Shown piece by piece: positions 28,921 through 36,462 of a stretch of 36,842 nucleotides of DNA. Numbering within the stretch: the first letter of the stretch is position 1; each line of letters opens with the position of its first letter. Where the stretch lies: assembly GCA_030681555.1 (NCBI GenBank), contig JAUXRW010000094.1:1-36842 (forward strand). Reading direction: 5' to 3'. Source of the stretch: Acidimicrobiales bacterium (GTDB lineage Bacteria > Actinomycetota > Acidimicrobiia > Acidimicrobiales > VFJN01). The notes below the pieces were generated by a model, which saw only the letters and a list, made by a program, of their open reading frames with translations, was not told where the DNA came from and ran no database searches. A program made the translations under genes and the position numbers.

Positions 28921-28936
28921 CAGGCTACGTAACCTG
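28921..28936 (-). promoter_or_regulatory. Palindromic operator-like site over the -10 box of the acyl-CoA dehydrogenase
   Basis: The minus-strand CAGGTTACGTAGCCTG is symmetric at 14 of 16 positions around TACGTA. Its right half contains the TAGCCT -10 box (28922-28927), 6 bases before the ATG. A dimeric regulator such as a TetR- or GntR-type fatty-acid repressor could block the promoter here; the regulator itself is not in the window. Confidence 0.5.
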
Positions 28937-28968
28937 TGGCCGGCCGCCTGCCGGGTAGGGGACCCTGA

Positions 28969-29958
28969 TCAGGGCTTCCGGGCCAGCGAGAGGGCGAAGT
29001 CGCCGGCCGCGTCGGTGAGCAGCCGGTCGAGCTCGAGGCCGGCCGCCGCCAGCTCGCCCTCGATCCGATGTCGCGTGAACTTCGCGCTGATCTCCGTGTG
29101 GAGCAGCTCGCCCTCCCCGAAGGTGAGGTCGAGGTCGAGCGCCTCGAGGCGGGCGGTCTGCCGCTCCTCGGAGCGCAGGTGCATCTCGATCCACTGCTCG
29201 TCGGCGTCCCACCGGGCGACGTGGGCGAACCGCTCGGGGATCAAGTTGCCGTCGAGCTCGCGGTTGAGCACGTGCAGCACGTTGCGGTTGAACTCGGCGG
29301 TGACGCCGGCGGCGTCGTCGTAGGCCCGGACGAGCCGCTCCGGCGCCTTCACGAGGTCGGTGCCGAGCAGGAGCCAGTCGCCCGGGGCGAGCTGGTCGGC
29401 CAGCTCGCCGAGCAGCTTCACCCGCCCTGCCGGGCCGAAGTTGCCGATCGTGCCCCCGAGGAACGCGACCAGCGTGGTGCCCTCCATCGGCAGCCGGCCG
29501 AGGTGACGGTCGAAGTCCCCGACGACGGCGTCCACGCGAGCCCTCGGGTACCGCTTGGCCAGCTCGGGCCCGGCGGCGCGGAGCACCGGCTCGCACACGT
29601 CGAACGGGACGATCCGCTGGAGGGTGCCCGCAACCGCCAACGCGTCGAGGAGGAGCTTCGTCTTCGTCGACGTGCCCGAGCCCAGCTCCAACAGCGTGGT
29701 CGCCCGGGTGCGCTCGGCGATGGCCTCCGCCTCGCGGCGAAGGATCTCGGTCTCGCAGCGGGTCGGGTAGTACTCCTCGAGGCGGGTGATCTGGTCGAAC
29801 AGCTCGGATCCGCGCTCGTCGTAGAACCACTTCGGCGGCAGGTGCTTGGCCGCCGCGGTGAGCCCGTCGAGGGCGTCCTGGCGCAGCGCCCGGGCGAGGT
29901 CGTCGGCGTCGAGGTGCACCTCGATCGTGCAGCGGGAGTGGATCGGGGTTCGGGTCAC
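28969..29958 (-). CDS. egtD: L-histidine N-alpha-methyltransferase EgtD
   Basis: A 329-residue cytoplasmic SAM methyltransferase that trimethylates histidine to hercynine, the first backbone step of ergothioneine synthesis. It shows the characteristic KWFYDERGSELFDQIT block (43-58), EEYYPTRCE (61-69), SAM loop LLELGSGTSTKT (89-100), DVCEP, GGTIGNF and YDDAAGVTAEFNRN. Length matches the family (about 320). It starts at GTG 29958 in a GTGA overlap with the egtC stop and closes the egtABCD run. The usual egtE, a PLP C-S lyase, does not follow; a stand-alone lyase elsewhere may serve. The acyl-CoA dehydrogenase downstream is separately promoted. Confidence 0.96.
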   Translation of the reverse strand: MTRTPIHSRCTIEVHLDADDLARALRQDALDGLTAAAKHLPPKWFYDERGSELFDQITRLEEYYPTRCETEILRREAEAIAERTRATTLLELGSGTSTKTKLLLDALAVAGTLQRIVPFDVCEPVLRAAGPELAKRYPRARVDAVVGDFDRHLGRLPMEGTTLVAFLGGTIGNFGPAGRVKLLGELADQLAPGDWLLLGTDLVKAPERLVRAYDDAAGVTAEFNRNVLHVLNRELDGNLIPERFAHVARWDADEQWIEMHLRSEERQTARLEALDLDLTFGEGELLHTEISAKFTRHRIEGELAAAGLELDRLLTDAAGDFALSLARKP

Positions 29959-30728
29959 AGCGGATCTCCGATGCTGGGGACGGCGACGACGTCGAGGCGG
30001 TCGCTCGTCGCCACCACCACCGATCCGTCGGCTACGGGCTCCCACGCAGGGTGGTCGTCGAGCGGCTCCGACGCCACTACCACGCCACCGTCGGCCAGGC
30101 CGGCGCCACGCAGGGTGAAGAGCGAGTTGCCGGACGCGGTGGCCGTGAGCGTGTGGCCGTCGCACAACAGGAAGTTCAGCCGCCCCCGGGTGGCGTCGAG
30201 GACGTCGGTGGTGACCTTGGTGAGGGCGGTGGGCGGTGGCACCCCTGCGTCGAGCTGGTCGAGCACGAGCGCGAAGAGCACCTCGGTGTCGGCGCTGCCC
30301 TCGATGCCGACGGACCGCTCCTCGGAGACGGCGCGGCGCAGGTGCTCCCCGATGGGCCCCCGGAAGCCGGTGACGAACCCGTTGAGGGAGAAGAGCCACG
30401 GACCCGAGACGAAGGGCGCGTTTCCCGTGGACACCACCGGCGACGGCGGCGTGGCGCTGCGGGTGGCCGCGACGATAGCGCCGGCGTGCACGAGCTCGGC
30501 CACCGACCGGAACGAGCGGTCCGTCCACATCGGCGCCGCCGTGCGGTAGCGGGCCGGTTCGGCGCGGCGCGCCGGATCCCACCAGCCCACCCCCCATCCA
30601 TCAGCGTTCATGGCCCCCTCGCGCTGGTGCTGCGGGCGCCACGACTGCCGCTCCAGGGAGTGGGGCGGCTCGTAGAGGAGCGAGGAGAGGGAGCGGGGTG
30701 GACCGAGGTAAGCCAGGTGGCGGCACAT
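29955..30728 (-). CDS. egtC: Gamma-glutamyl-hercynylcysteine sulfoxide hydrolase EgtC
   Basis: A 257-residue class II glutamine-amidotransferase-like Ntn hydrolase. It removes the gamma-glutamyl group from gamma-glutamylcysteine-hercynine sulfoxide. After Met removal the nucleophile is Cys2 (MCRHLAYLG). HQREGAMNADGWGVGWW and AGAIVAATRSATPP are conserved EgtC segments, and FSLNGFVTGF and SADTEVLFALVLD match the class II core. The ATG overlaps the egtB stop by one base (TGATG) and the stop overlaps egtD. The complete set of residues and the operon context make the assignment firm. Confidence 0.95.
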   Translation of the reverse strand: MCRHLAYLGPPRSLSSLLYEPPHSLERQSWRPQHQREGAMNADGWGVGWWDPARRAEPARYRTAAPMWTDRSFRSVAELVHAGAIVAATRSATPPSPVVSTGNAPFVSGPWLFSLNGFVTGFRGPIGEHLRRAVSEERSVGIEGSADTEVLFALVLDQLDAGVPPPTALTKVTTDVLDATRGRLNFLLCDGHTLTATASGNSLFTLRGAGLADGGVVVASEPLDDHPAWEPVADGSVVVATSDRLDVVAVPSIGDPL

Positions 30729-32110
30729 CAGGAGCCGATCCTCCGGGGGTCGACGTCGCGGGCACAGCGGAAGCCGGCGAAGATCTGTCGCCGGATGGGG
30801 AGGTCCCAGTTGCGGAAGGTGGTGCGGGCGGCGCTCGGGTGCGTGGCCCAGGAGCCCCCGCGCAGCACCTTGTACCCCGAGCCGTGGAAAACCGCCGAGT
30901 ATTCCTCGTAGGGGAACGCGGCGAAGCCCGGGTGGGGGCCGAACGGCGTGCTCGTCCACTCCCAGACGTCGCCGACCATCTGCTGGCAGCCGACCGCGCT
31001 GGCGCCGGCGGCATACGACCCGACGGCGGCCGGACCGCGGAGCCCGGTGGCGCCGAGCGCAGGGTGGGCCAGGTTGGCCAGCGTGGGGTCGGCGGGCGCG
31101 TCGCCCCACGGCCAGGTGCGGCTCGTGCTCGTGCCGGGGTGGAAGCGGGCGGCCTTCTCCCACTCGGCCTCGGTGGGCAGCCGCTTGCCGGCCCAGCGCG
31201 CGTAGGCACAGGCCTCGTGCCAGCACACGTGCTGCACGGGCTCGTGCGGGTCCAGCGCCTCCAGATGGCCGAACCGCAGTGCGGCCCACCCGTCGCCGTC
31301 GCGCTGCCAGAACTGCGGCGCCACCAGGCCCGCCTCCTGGCGCCACGCCCACCCGTCGGCTCCCCACCAACGTCGGTCGTCGTAGCCACCGGCGGCGACG
31401 AACGCCTGGTACTGCCCGTTCGTCACGGGTGCGACGTCCATCCAGAAGGCCCCCACCTGCACGACGTGGCACGGGCGCTCGTTGTCGTAGGCGAGCGGGT
31501 GGTCGGTCCCCATCTCGAACGGTCCGCCCGGGACGAGCACCGCGCCACTGCCCAGCTCGGCTGCACCGCTGCCCAGCTCCGTCACCGCCGGCGAGCGGGC
31601 GGCGGGCGCAGCGGCCGGGTCGAGGCGATGCCCCTCCCCCGGCGGGAGCAGCTGCACGGCGGCCAGGAGCGTCTCGACGTGCTGGTGCTCGTGCTGCACC
31701 ACCATCTCGTGCACGAACCCGTCGCGCAGGAGCGGTTCCGGTCCGTCGCTCGAAAGGTCAGCCCGGTGGAGCAGATCGAGGGCGCGGGCGCGCACGTCCT
31801 CGCCGTAGGCGCGGGCCTCCGCGAGCGTCATCAGCGGGAGCCGCTCCCGGTCCCGGCGCGGCTGCTTGAAGGCGTCGTAGGTGTCGTCGAGCCCGGTGCG
31901 GGTCGGCGGGCCACCGAGGGCCCGCACGAGCCACAGGTCCTCGTAGTTGGCCACGTGGGCCACGTCCCACACGAGCGGCGACATGAGGGGGTCGTGCTGG
32001 CGGCGCAGGATCGCGTCGTCGTAGGGACCCACGACGGCCAGCGTGCGGGCGCGGGCGCGCTCGAGCGACGAGGCCCGTGCGTCGGCGAGGTCGGCCAGGT
32101 CGATGGTCAC
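30728..32110 (-). CDS. egtB: Ergothioneine sulfoxide synthase EgtB
   Basis: A 460-residue non-heme iron enzyme that joins hercynine to gamma-glutamylcysteine with oxygen. The N-terminal DinB-like helical domain supplies the iron ligands His52 (VWDVAHVANYED), His140 and His144 (the HEHQH segment before VE). The C-terminal formylglycine-generating-enzyme-like domain begins around residue 195 (VPGGPFEMGTD) and contains KRLPTEAEWEKAA, QMVGDVWEWT and GSGYKVLRGGSW. It ends with FRNWDLPIRRQIFAGFRCARD. It starts at GTG 32110 in a four-base overlap with egtA. The use of gamma-glutamylcysteine rather than free cysteine is inferred from egtA and egtC being present. A GSGAAELGSGA duplication lies in the inter-domain linker. 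Confidence 0.95.
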   Translation of the reverse strand: MTIDLADLADARASSLERARARTLAVVGPYDDAILRRQHDPLMSPLVWDVAHVANYEDLWLVRALGGPPTRTGLDDTYDAFKQPRRDRERLPLMTLAEARAYGEDVRARALDLLHRADLSSDGPEPLLRDGFVHEMVVQHEHQHVETLLAAVQLLPPGEGHRLDPAAAPAARSPAVTELGSGAAELGSGAVLVPGGPFEMGTDHPLAYDNERPCHVVQVGAFWMDVAPVTNGQYQAFVAAGGYDDRRWWGADGWAWRQEAGLVAPQFWQRDGDGWAALRFGHLEALDPHEPVQHVCWHEACAYARWAGKRLPTEAEWEKAARFHPGTSTSRTWPWGDAPADPTLANLAHPALGATGLRGPAAVGSYAAGASAVGCQQMVGDVWEWTSTPFGPHPGFAAFPYEEYSAVFHGSGYKVLRGGSWATHPSAARTTFRNWDLPIRRQIFAGFRCARDVDPRRIGS

Positions 32111-33354
32111 GACCACTCCACCGCCTCCCCGGGCGGGTCGGCGAGGTCGGCGACGCCTGCCCCCCGTCGGAGGCGGTCCTCCAGGTCGTCGGCCGGGCAC
32201 CGGCCCCGAGCCGGCCACCGCTGGAGGGCGTCGTCAACGAGCTCGGCGAGGCGCTGGGTCTGCGGAACGCGGTCGAGCGCCTCGGCCGCGGCGCGGAGCG
32301 TGGCGGACGCGGCCTGCGCCAACCCCGGGTGCCTCGGCCCGTGGACGGCCGCATCGGCCCACGCGTCCGACACGGGCCGACACGCGTGCGCGGCGCACTC
32401 GGTGGCGTGGTCGTCGACGAGGACGGCGACGACCGCGGCGATGGCAACCTCCGCCAGCCCGGCGGGTAGGGCGTCGAGCCAGCGCAGCTCGAGCCACCCT
32501 CGGGGGCGCACGGGCGGGAACAGCGTCGTGCAGTGGTAGGTGAGGTCATCGAACGTCGGGCGGCGGCCGGCGATGCCCTCCTCCACCCAGTCGCCGAACC
32601 GGAGCGCGACGTCCATCGGGCGGCAGCGGCCGCGGTCGTCGTGCAGCAGCATGAGGTGGGCATCGAGGACGTAGGCCGGCCAGTCGTCCTGCAGCGAGCC
32701 CGACGCCAGCGCAGGGCCGGCGCGGGTGCGGTCGATGGCCTCCCAGATCCCCAGCCGCGTCCCGCGGTGCTCGCGGTCGGGCGAGCAGGCGAAGGCGGCT
32801 GCGAGCGCAGGCCCGATGTGGTGAGCGAGTTGCCATCGGCGATCCATGGTCGCCACGTCAGGACCGTGGTCGATGTTGACCTGGATGGACGCGCTGCCGG
32901 CCATCATCCGGCGGCCGGCGCCCCCCGTCCGGTCGAAGTACGCCTCCATGGCGTCGTATCTGGGCTGGCGAAGGGTGCGGACCGGGTCGCGGAACAGGTC
33001 GATGCCCGACGCGACGGTGGCTATGCCGGCACGGGCGAGCGCCTCACGGAGGACACCGCCGTCGACGCGCAGCGCCTCCACACCTGTCCACCACGGATCG
33101 AGCGGCGGCGTGGCCAGCTCGACCTGTCCGCCGGGCTCCACCGTGACGGTGCTGCCGAACGGGAGGGAGACCGCTTCCCCGGCGACGGCCAGGACCTCGT
33201 CGGGGTGCACGTGCCGATCGAGGTTGGTGACGCAGTAGGTGTGCCACTCCTGCTCGAGGCCGACGCGAAAAGGCCCTGACGAGGGCGCGGCGTCGACGGC
33301 TCGGAGCTGCTGGACGACGTCGCGCCTGGTCAGGGCGAGGCGGGGATCGGACAC
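32107..33354 (-). CDS. egtA: Glutamate-cysteine ligase EgtA
   Basis: A 415-residue enzyme of the GCS2 glutamate-cysteine ligase family, which makes gamma-glutamylcysteine for EgtB. Visible blocks are VGLEQEWHTY (ATP/Glu binding), VTVEPGGQVELATPP, AGSASIQVNIDHG and a C-terminal GWLELRWLDALPAG. The start GTG 33354 (VSDPRLALTRRDVVQQL) lies only two bases after the stop of a 26-codon ORF, so its translation is probably coupled to that ORF. An in-frame ATG at 33414 would overlap that ORF and lacks a ribosome binding site. Transcription order is small ORF-egtA-egtB-egtC-egtD with all stops and starts overlapping or nearly so. Confidence 0.93.
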   Translation of the reverse strand: MSDPRLALTRRDVVQQLRAVDAAPSSGPFRVGLEQEWHTYCVTNLDRHVHPDEVLAVAGEAVSLPFGSTVTVEPGGQVELATPPLDPWWTGVEALRVDGGVLREALARAGIATVASGIDLFRDPVRTLRQPRYDAMEAYFDRTGGAGRRMMAGSASIQVNIDHGPDVATMDRRWQLAHHIGPALAAAFACSPDREHRGTRLGIWEAIDRTRAGPALASGSLQDDWPAYVLDAHLMLLHDDRGRCRPMDVALRFGDWVEEGIAGRRPTFDDLTYHCTTLFPPVRPRGWLELRWLDALPAGLAEVAIAAVVAVLVDDHATECAAHACRPVSDAWADAAVHGPRHPGLAQAASATLRAAAEALDRVPQTQRLAELVDDALQRWPARGRCPADDLEDRLRRGAGVADLADPPGEAVEWS

Positions 33355-33356
33355 GC

Positions 33357-33437
33357 CTATCGGTGCCCGAACCGGGCCGCGACCCAGACGGCGTTGCGGA
33401 CCGGTGCGGTCCACACGGTGCGGTCGAGATCGACCAT
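33357..33437 (-). CDS. 26-codon small ORF at the head of the egt operon
   Basis: On the minus strand an ATG at 33437 opens MVDLDRTVWTAPVRNAVWV and ends AARFGHR before TAG at 33357-33359. AAGGGGG lies five bases upstream, the strongest ribosome binding site in this window. The stop is two bases from the egtA GTG. A probable TAGCCT -10 box (33484-33489) gives it a leader of about 40 bases. It may be a true small protein (amphipathic, two Trp, net basic), a translation-coupling leader, or a regulatory leader. It has no run of one amino acid that would suggest attenuation, though it contains four Arg. I do not recognise a family. Confidence 0.6.
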   Translation of the reverse strand: MVDLDRTVWTAPVRNAVWVAARFGHR

Positions 33438-33483
33438 GGCGTCCCCCTTGGTGATCGGGCGGTGGTGACGAGCGGTTCGGACG

Positions 33484-33489
33484 AGGCTA
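33484..33489 (-). promoter_or_regulatory. -10 box of the egt operon
   Basis: On the minus strand TAGCCT lies about 46 bases upstream of the small ORF start, within the gap after the helicase stop. A clear -35 box was not found. Confidence 0.4.
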
Positions 33490-33523
33490 GGTGGGGCCGT
33501 CGCCGAACCGGTGCAGGCCGGCA

Positions 33524-36373
33524 TCACGGTTCCACCGCTTCGCCGGTGTCTACGGAGCGGACGGAAGCGAGGATCTCCAGGATCTCCTCGCCGTAGGCCT
33601 CGAGCTTGGCCGGGCCGATGCCGGGACACATGCGCAGCTCTGCGAGGTCGGTCGGATGACGTTCGGCGATCCCGCCCAGGTGCTTGTCGGAGAGCACCAC
33701 GTAGGCCGGCACCTTGTCGGCGTTGGACCGCTCGAGGCGCCAGGCGCGCAGCGCTGCGTCGACCGCAGCCGCGTGGGGTGATGCAGGGCGGGCGAGGGTC
33801 AGTGGTGTGCCGTCCACCTGCACGCGCTCACCGAAGCGGACGAAGAACGACCCGCCGCCCGTGACGGCGAGCCGCACGCCCGTGTCGTCGATCAGGTCGA
33901 CCACTCCCTCGTAGCCCCCGAGCACGCGCAGCTGCTGCCCAACCGCCGCCGAGAGCGACGAGCGCTGCTCGACCGGGCGGCGGGCCGATGCGGGCTCGGA
34001 ACCGCGCGCCGGAAGCGGAGCGGCGGCAAGGTGGCCGTGCGGGGCGCGGCCGTCGAGCTCGGCCAGGAAGGGCGAAGGTCGGCTGCGGTCGCCGAGCACG
34101 AGCACGCTGTGCCGCCCCCGCGTGATGGCGACGTGCAGCACCCGCCGCTCCTCCTCGACGTCGCGGGCGAGGCGGTGCGGCATCAGGCCCTCGCTGGCGC
34201 CGAACACGACGACGCGGTCCCACTCCAGGCCCTTCACCCGGTGCACGGTGGACAGCACCACCCCGCCGGTCTGCCGCTCCCGATGGAAGGCCTTGCGGAG
34301 CCAGGGCTCGAACGAGCCTGCGTCGGGGTGCAGGTCGGCCACCTGCAACAGAGCCTCCAGGTCGTCGAGGTGCGAGCCGGTGGCACCGCCGCTGCTGTCG
34401 AGCAGGGTCATCGCCGAGCCGAGGCCGATGTCGTCGCGCACGGCCGTGAGCAGATCGCGGGCGGAGCCCCCGCGGCGGGCCAGGCCGGCCAAGCGGTCGA
34501 GGTCGGCCGCCAGGTCGTCGAGCTTGGCGCCCACCTTCGGGTCGTCGATGCGGGCGGCAGCCTGCCGGACGGCGTCGATCGACGTGCACCGGTCGAGCCA
34601 CTTGGTGGCCCACTGCGGCAGCCCGCGGCTGGGGCGACGGTGGACCTCGGCGAGGTCGCGCCCGTCGACCCGGTCGGGCGCCACCGCGATCCGTAGGTAG
34701 GCGAGCGCCGCCCGCACGCCGAGGCGGGACAGCACGCCCTCGTCGAGGATCGAGTCGATGGGCACGCCGGCCTCGGCCAGCGCGACGTGCGGCGCCAGCA
34801 GCAGTGACTGCACCCTCGTGAGCACGGCGACGTCGGTGGCGGTGACCTCCGGCTCACCGAGCCAGCCGGTGACCGCCTCCACCAGGGCCGCCGCCCCGGC
34901 GTCGGCGGCGTGGGTGCGCACCTCGAGGGACGCCGCATCGGTGCGCACGTCAGGGCCGGGGCGGATCTCCTTGGTCACCCGCCGCTCGTTGTAGGCGAGG
35001 AGCGTGCCGGCGGCCGCCGTGACCGGCGCGGGGCAGCGGTAGTTGACCTCCAGCGCGTGCTCGCGGGACCCCGGAAAGAACGAGGGGTAGTCGATGAGGA
35101 AGCGTGGGTCGGCCCCGGCGTGGCCGTAGATGCACTGGTCGTCGTCCCCCACGCCGAACACGTCGAACGTCGGGCAGGAGGCCAGGCGGACGAGCAGCAC
35201 GTGTGCGGGCGTGAGGTCCTGCAGCTCGTCGACCAGGAGGTGGCGGTGGTCGGCCTGCACGGCTCGTCGCAGCGCGCCGTCGCGCAACAGGGCCTCGACC
35301 GCGCCGTAGATCTGCTCGTCGAAGTCGATGACCCGTCGCCGCTGCAGCTCCTCGCGGTACGGGCCGTAGGCGGCGGCCAGCCCGGGGACGTCGTCGAGCA
35401 TCCCCTCCACGTCCTCCGGCCGCTGGAGCCCGAGCCGGATCAGGGACAGGCCGTCGAGGTACGGGGCGATCGGGTCGGTGTTCACCCGGCGCTGCTGCTT
35501 CGGTACCAGGCGCTCCACGATCGAGCGGACGTCCCGCTCGTCCAGCAGCTCGGGGCGCCGGCCGGACGCCCGGGCGAGGATCGAGTTGCCCCACGCGTTC
35601 AGCGTCTGGATCCGGGCGCCCAGGCCGGGCAGCCGGCTGGTCATCTCCTCCTGGGCCGCCTTGTTGTACGCCAGCGCCAGGACGGATTCGCGCTCGTAGG
35701 CGCGATCGGCGAGCAGGTGGCGCAGCCGCTCCGTGAGGACGCGCGTCTTTCCCGACCCGGCCGGGGCGACGATCCGAGCCGGGCCGGCGCCGTGCCCGAC
35801 GGCGGCGAGCTGGTCGGGCGCGAGGGGCGCCGTCGGCGGGACCGGCGGCGGCTGGGGGCGGAGCGAGCCGAGCTCCACGCTCTCGCGGTGGACCACGGCG
35901 GCACCGGCCAACGGCGACTCGAGGGGCGCGCGGGGACCACCGTCGATCCAGGCCGCGCCGCCGTCGGGCAGCGTCACGTCTCCCGGTCCGTCCACCGCCT
36001 CCACCGCTCCGAGGCGGGCCGCCTTCCTCGCCCACCACCACACGGGCTCGCCGGGCGCCTGCACGTCGTAGCTGTTGGCCCAGACCAGGAAGTGGAGCCG
36101 GTCGGCCCAGGGGTCGAACCCGGCCCCCAGGACCCACGGCTCGTCGTCGAACGCCGGGGGAGCGCGGAACTGCGCGGCGTCGGCCGCCAGCTCGATCACG
36201 ACGGGCTCCCGGCCGGCCCACGCGTCGTGCAGGCGCCGCACCACCGAGGCCGGGTCGGCAACCGCCGCGTCGTCGACGACCACCCGGGCCGCATCGGCCC
36301 ATGAGGCCGGTGCGGCCGCGCCTGCGGCCACGATCACAGCGCGACCGAGCTCCGGAGGACCAGGTGCGACCAC
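33524..36373 (-). CDS. UvrD/Rep-family DNA helicase with HRDC domain and unassigned N-terminal domain
   Basis: A 949-residue superfamily 1A helicase. After an N-terminal region of about 185 residues that I cannot place (Trp-rich, with WVLGAGFDPWADRLHFLVW and VWWWARKAARLGA) comes the motor. Its motifs are I APAGSGKT, Ia ALAYNKAAQEEM, II DELQD (normally DEFQD), III GVGDDDQCIYG, IV NYRCP, V STVHRVKGLEWD and VI HVAITRGR. A C-terminal HRDC domain (about residues 880-940, VPAYVVLSDKHLGGIAE and MCPGIGPAKLEAYG) binds DNA, as in actinobacterial UvrD2. It likely unwinds 3'-5' in repair or replication restart. The start is GTG 36373, 6 bases after a TACCCT -10 box (leaderless). Confidence 0.9.
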   Translation of the reverse strand: MVAPGPPELGRAVIVAAGAAAPASWADAARVVVDDAAVADPASVVRRLHDAWAGREPVVIELAADAAQFRAPPAFDDEPWVLGAGFDPWADRLHFLVWANSYDVQAPGEPVWWWARKAARLGAVEAVDGPGDVTLPDGGAAWIDGGPRAPLESPLAGAAVVHRESVELGSLRPQPPPVPPTAPLAPDQLAAVGHGAGPARIVAPAGSGKTRVLTERLRHLLADRAYERESVLALAYNKAAQEEMTSRLPGLGARIQTLNAWGNSILARASGRRPELLDERDVRSIVERLVPKQQRRVNTDPIAPYLDGLSLIRLGLQRPEDVEGMLDDVPGLAAAYGPYREELQRRRVIDFDEQIYGAVEALLRDGALRRAVQADHRHLLVDELQDLTPAHVLLVRLASCPTFDVFGVGDDDQCIYGHAGADPRFLIDYPSFFPGSREHALEVNYRCPAPVTAAAGTLLAYNERRVTKEIRPGPDVRTDAASLEVRTHAADAGAAALVEAVTGWLGEPEVTATDVAVLTRVQSLLLAPHVALAEAGVPIDSILDEGVLSRLGVRAALAYLRIAVAPDRVDGRDLAEVHRRPSRGLPQWATKWLDRCTSIDAVRQAAARIDDPKVGAKLDDLAADLDRLAGLARRGGSARDLLTAVRDDIGLGSAMTLLDSSGGATGSHLDDLEALLQVADLHPDAGSFEPWLRKAFHRERQTGGVVLSTVHRVKGLEWDRVVVFGASEGLMPHRLARDVEEERRVLHVAITRGRHSVLVLGDRSRPSPFLAELDGRAPHGHLAAAPLPARGSEPASARRPVEQRSSLSAAVGQQLRVLGGYEGVVDLIDDTGVRLAVTGGGSFFVRFGERVQVDGTPLTLARPASPHAAAVDAALRAWRLERSNADKVPAYVVLSDKHLGGIAERHPTDLAELRMCPGIGPAKLEAYGEEILEILASVRSVDTGEAVEP

Positions 36374-36379
36374 CGCCCC

Positions 36380-36385
36380 AGGGTA
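36380..36385 (-). promoter_or_regulatory. -10 box of leaderless promoter for the helicase
   Basis: On the minus strand TACCCT is followed by 6 bases and the GTG at 36373. It is divergent from the msrA promoter about 65 bases away. Confidence 0.5.
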
Positions 36386-36450
36386 CGCAGAGGTTGTGAC
36401 AGGGCCCGGGTGACCGGTCGACCCACCGATCGGGTCGGGCGCATCCGCCG

Positions 36451-36456
36451 TAGCCT
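36451..36456 (+). promoter_or_regulatory. -10 box of leaderless promoter for msrA
   Basis: TAGCCT is followed by 6 bases (GGCGAC) and the ATG at 36463, identical in box and spacing to the acyl-CoA dehydrogenase promoter. Confidence 0.55.
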
Positions 36457-36462
36457 GGCGAC

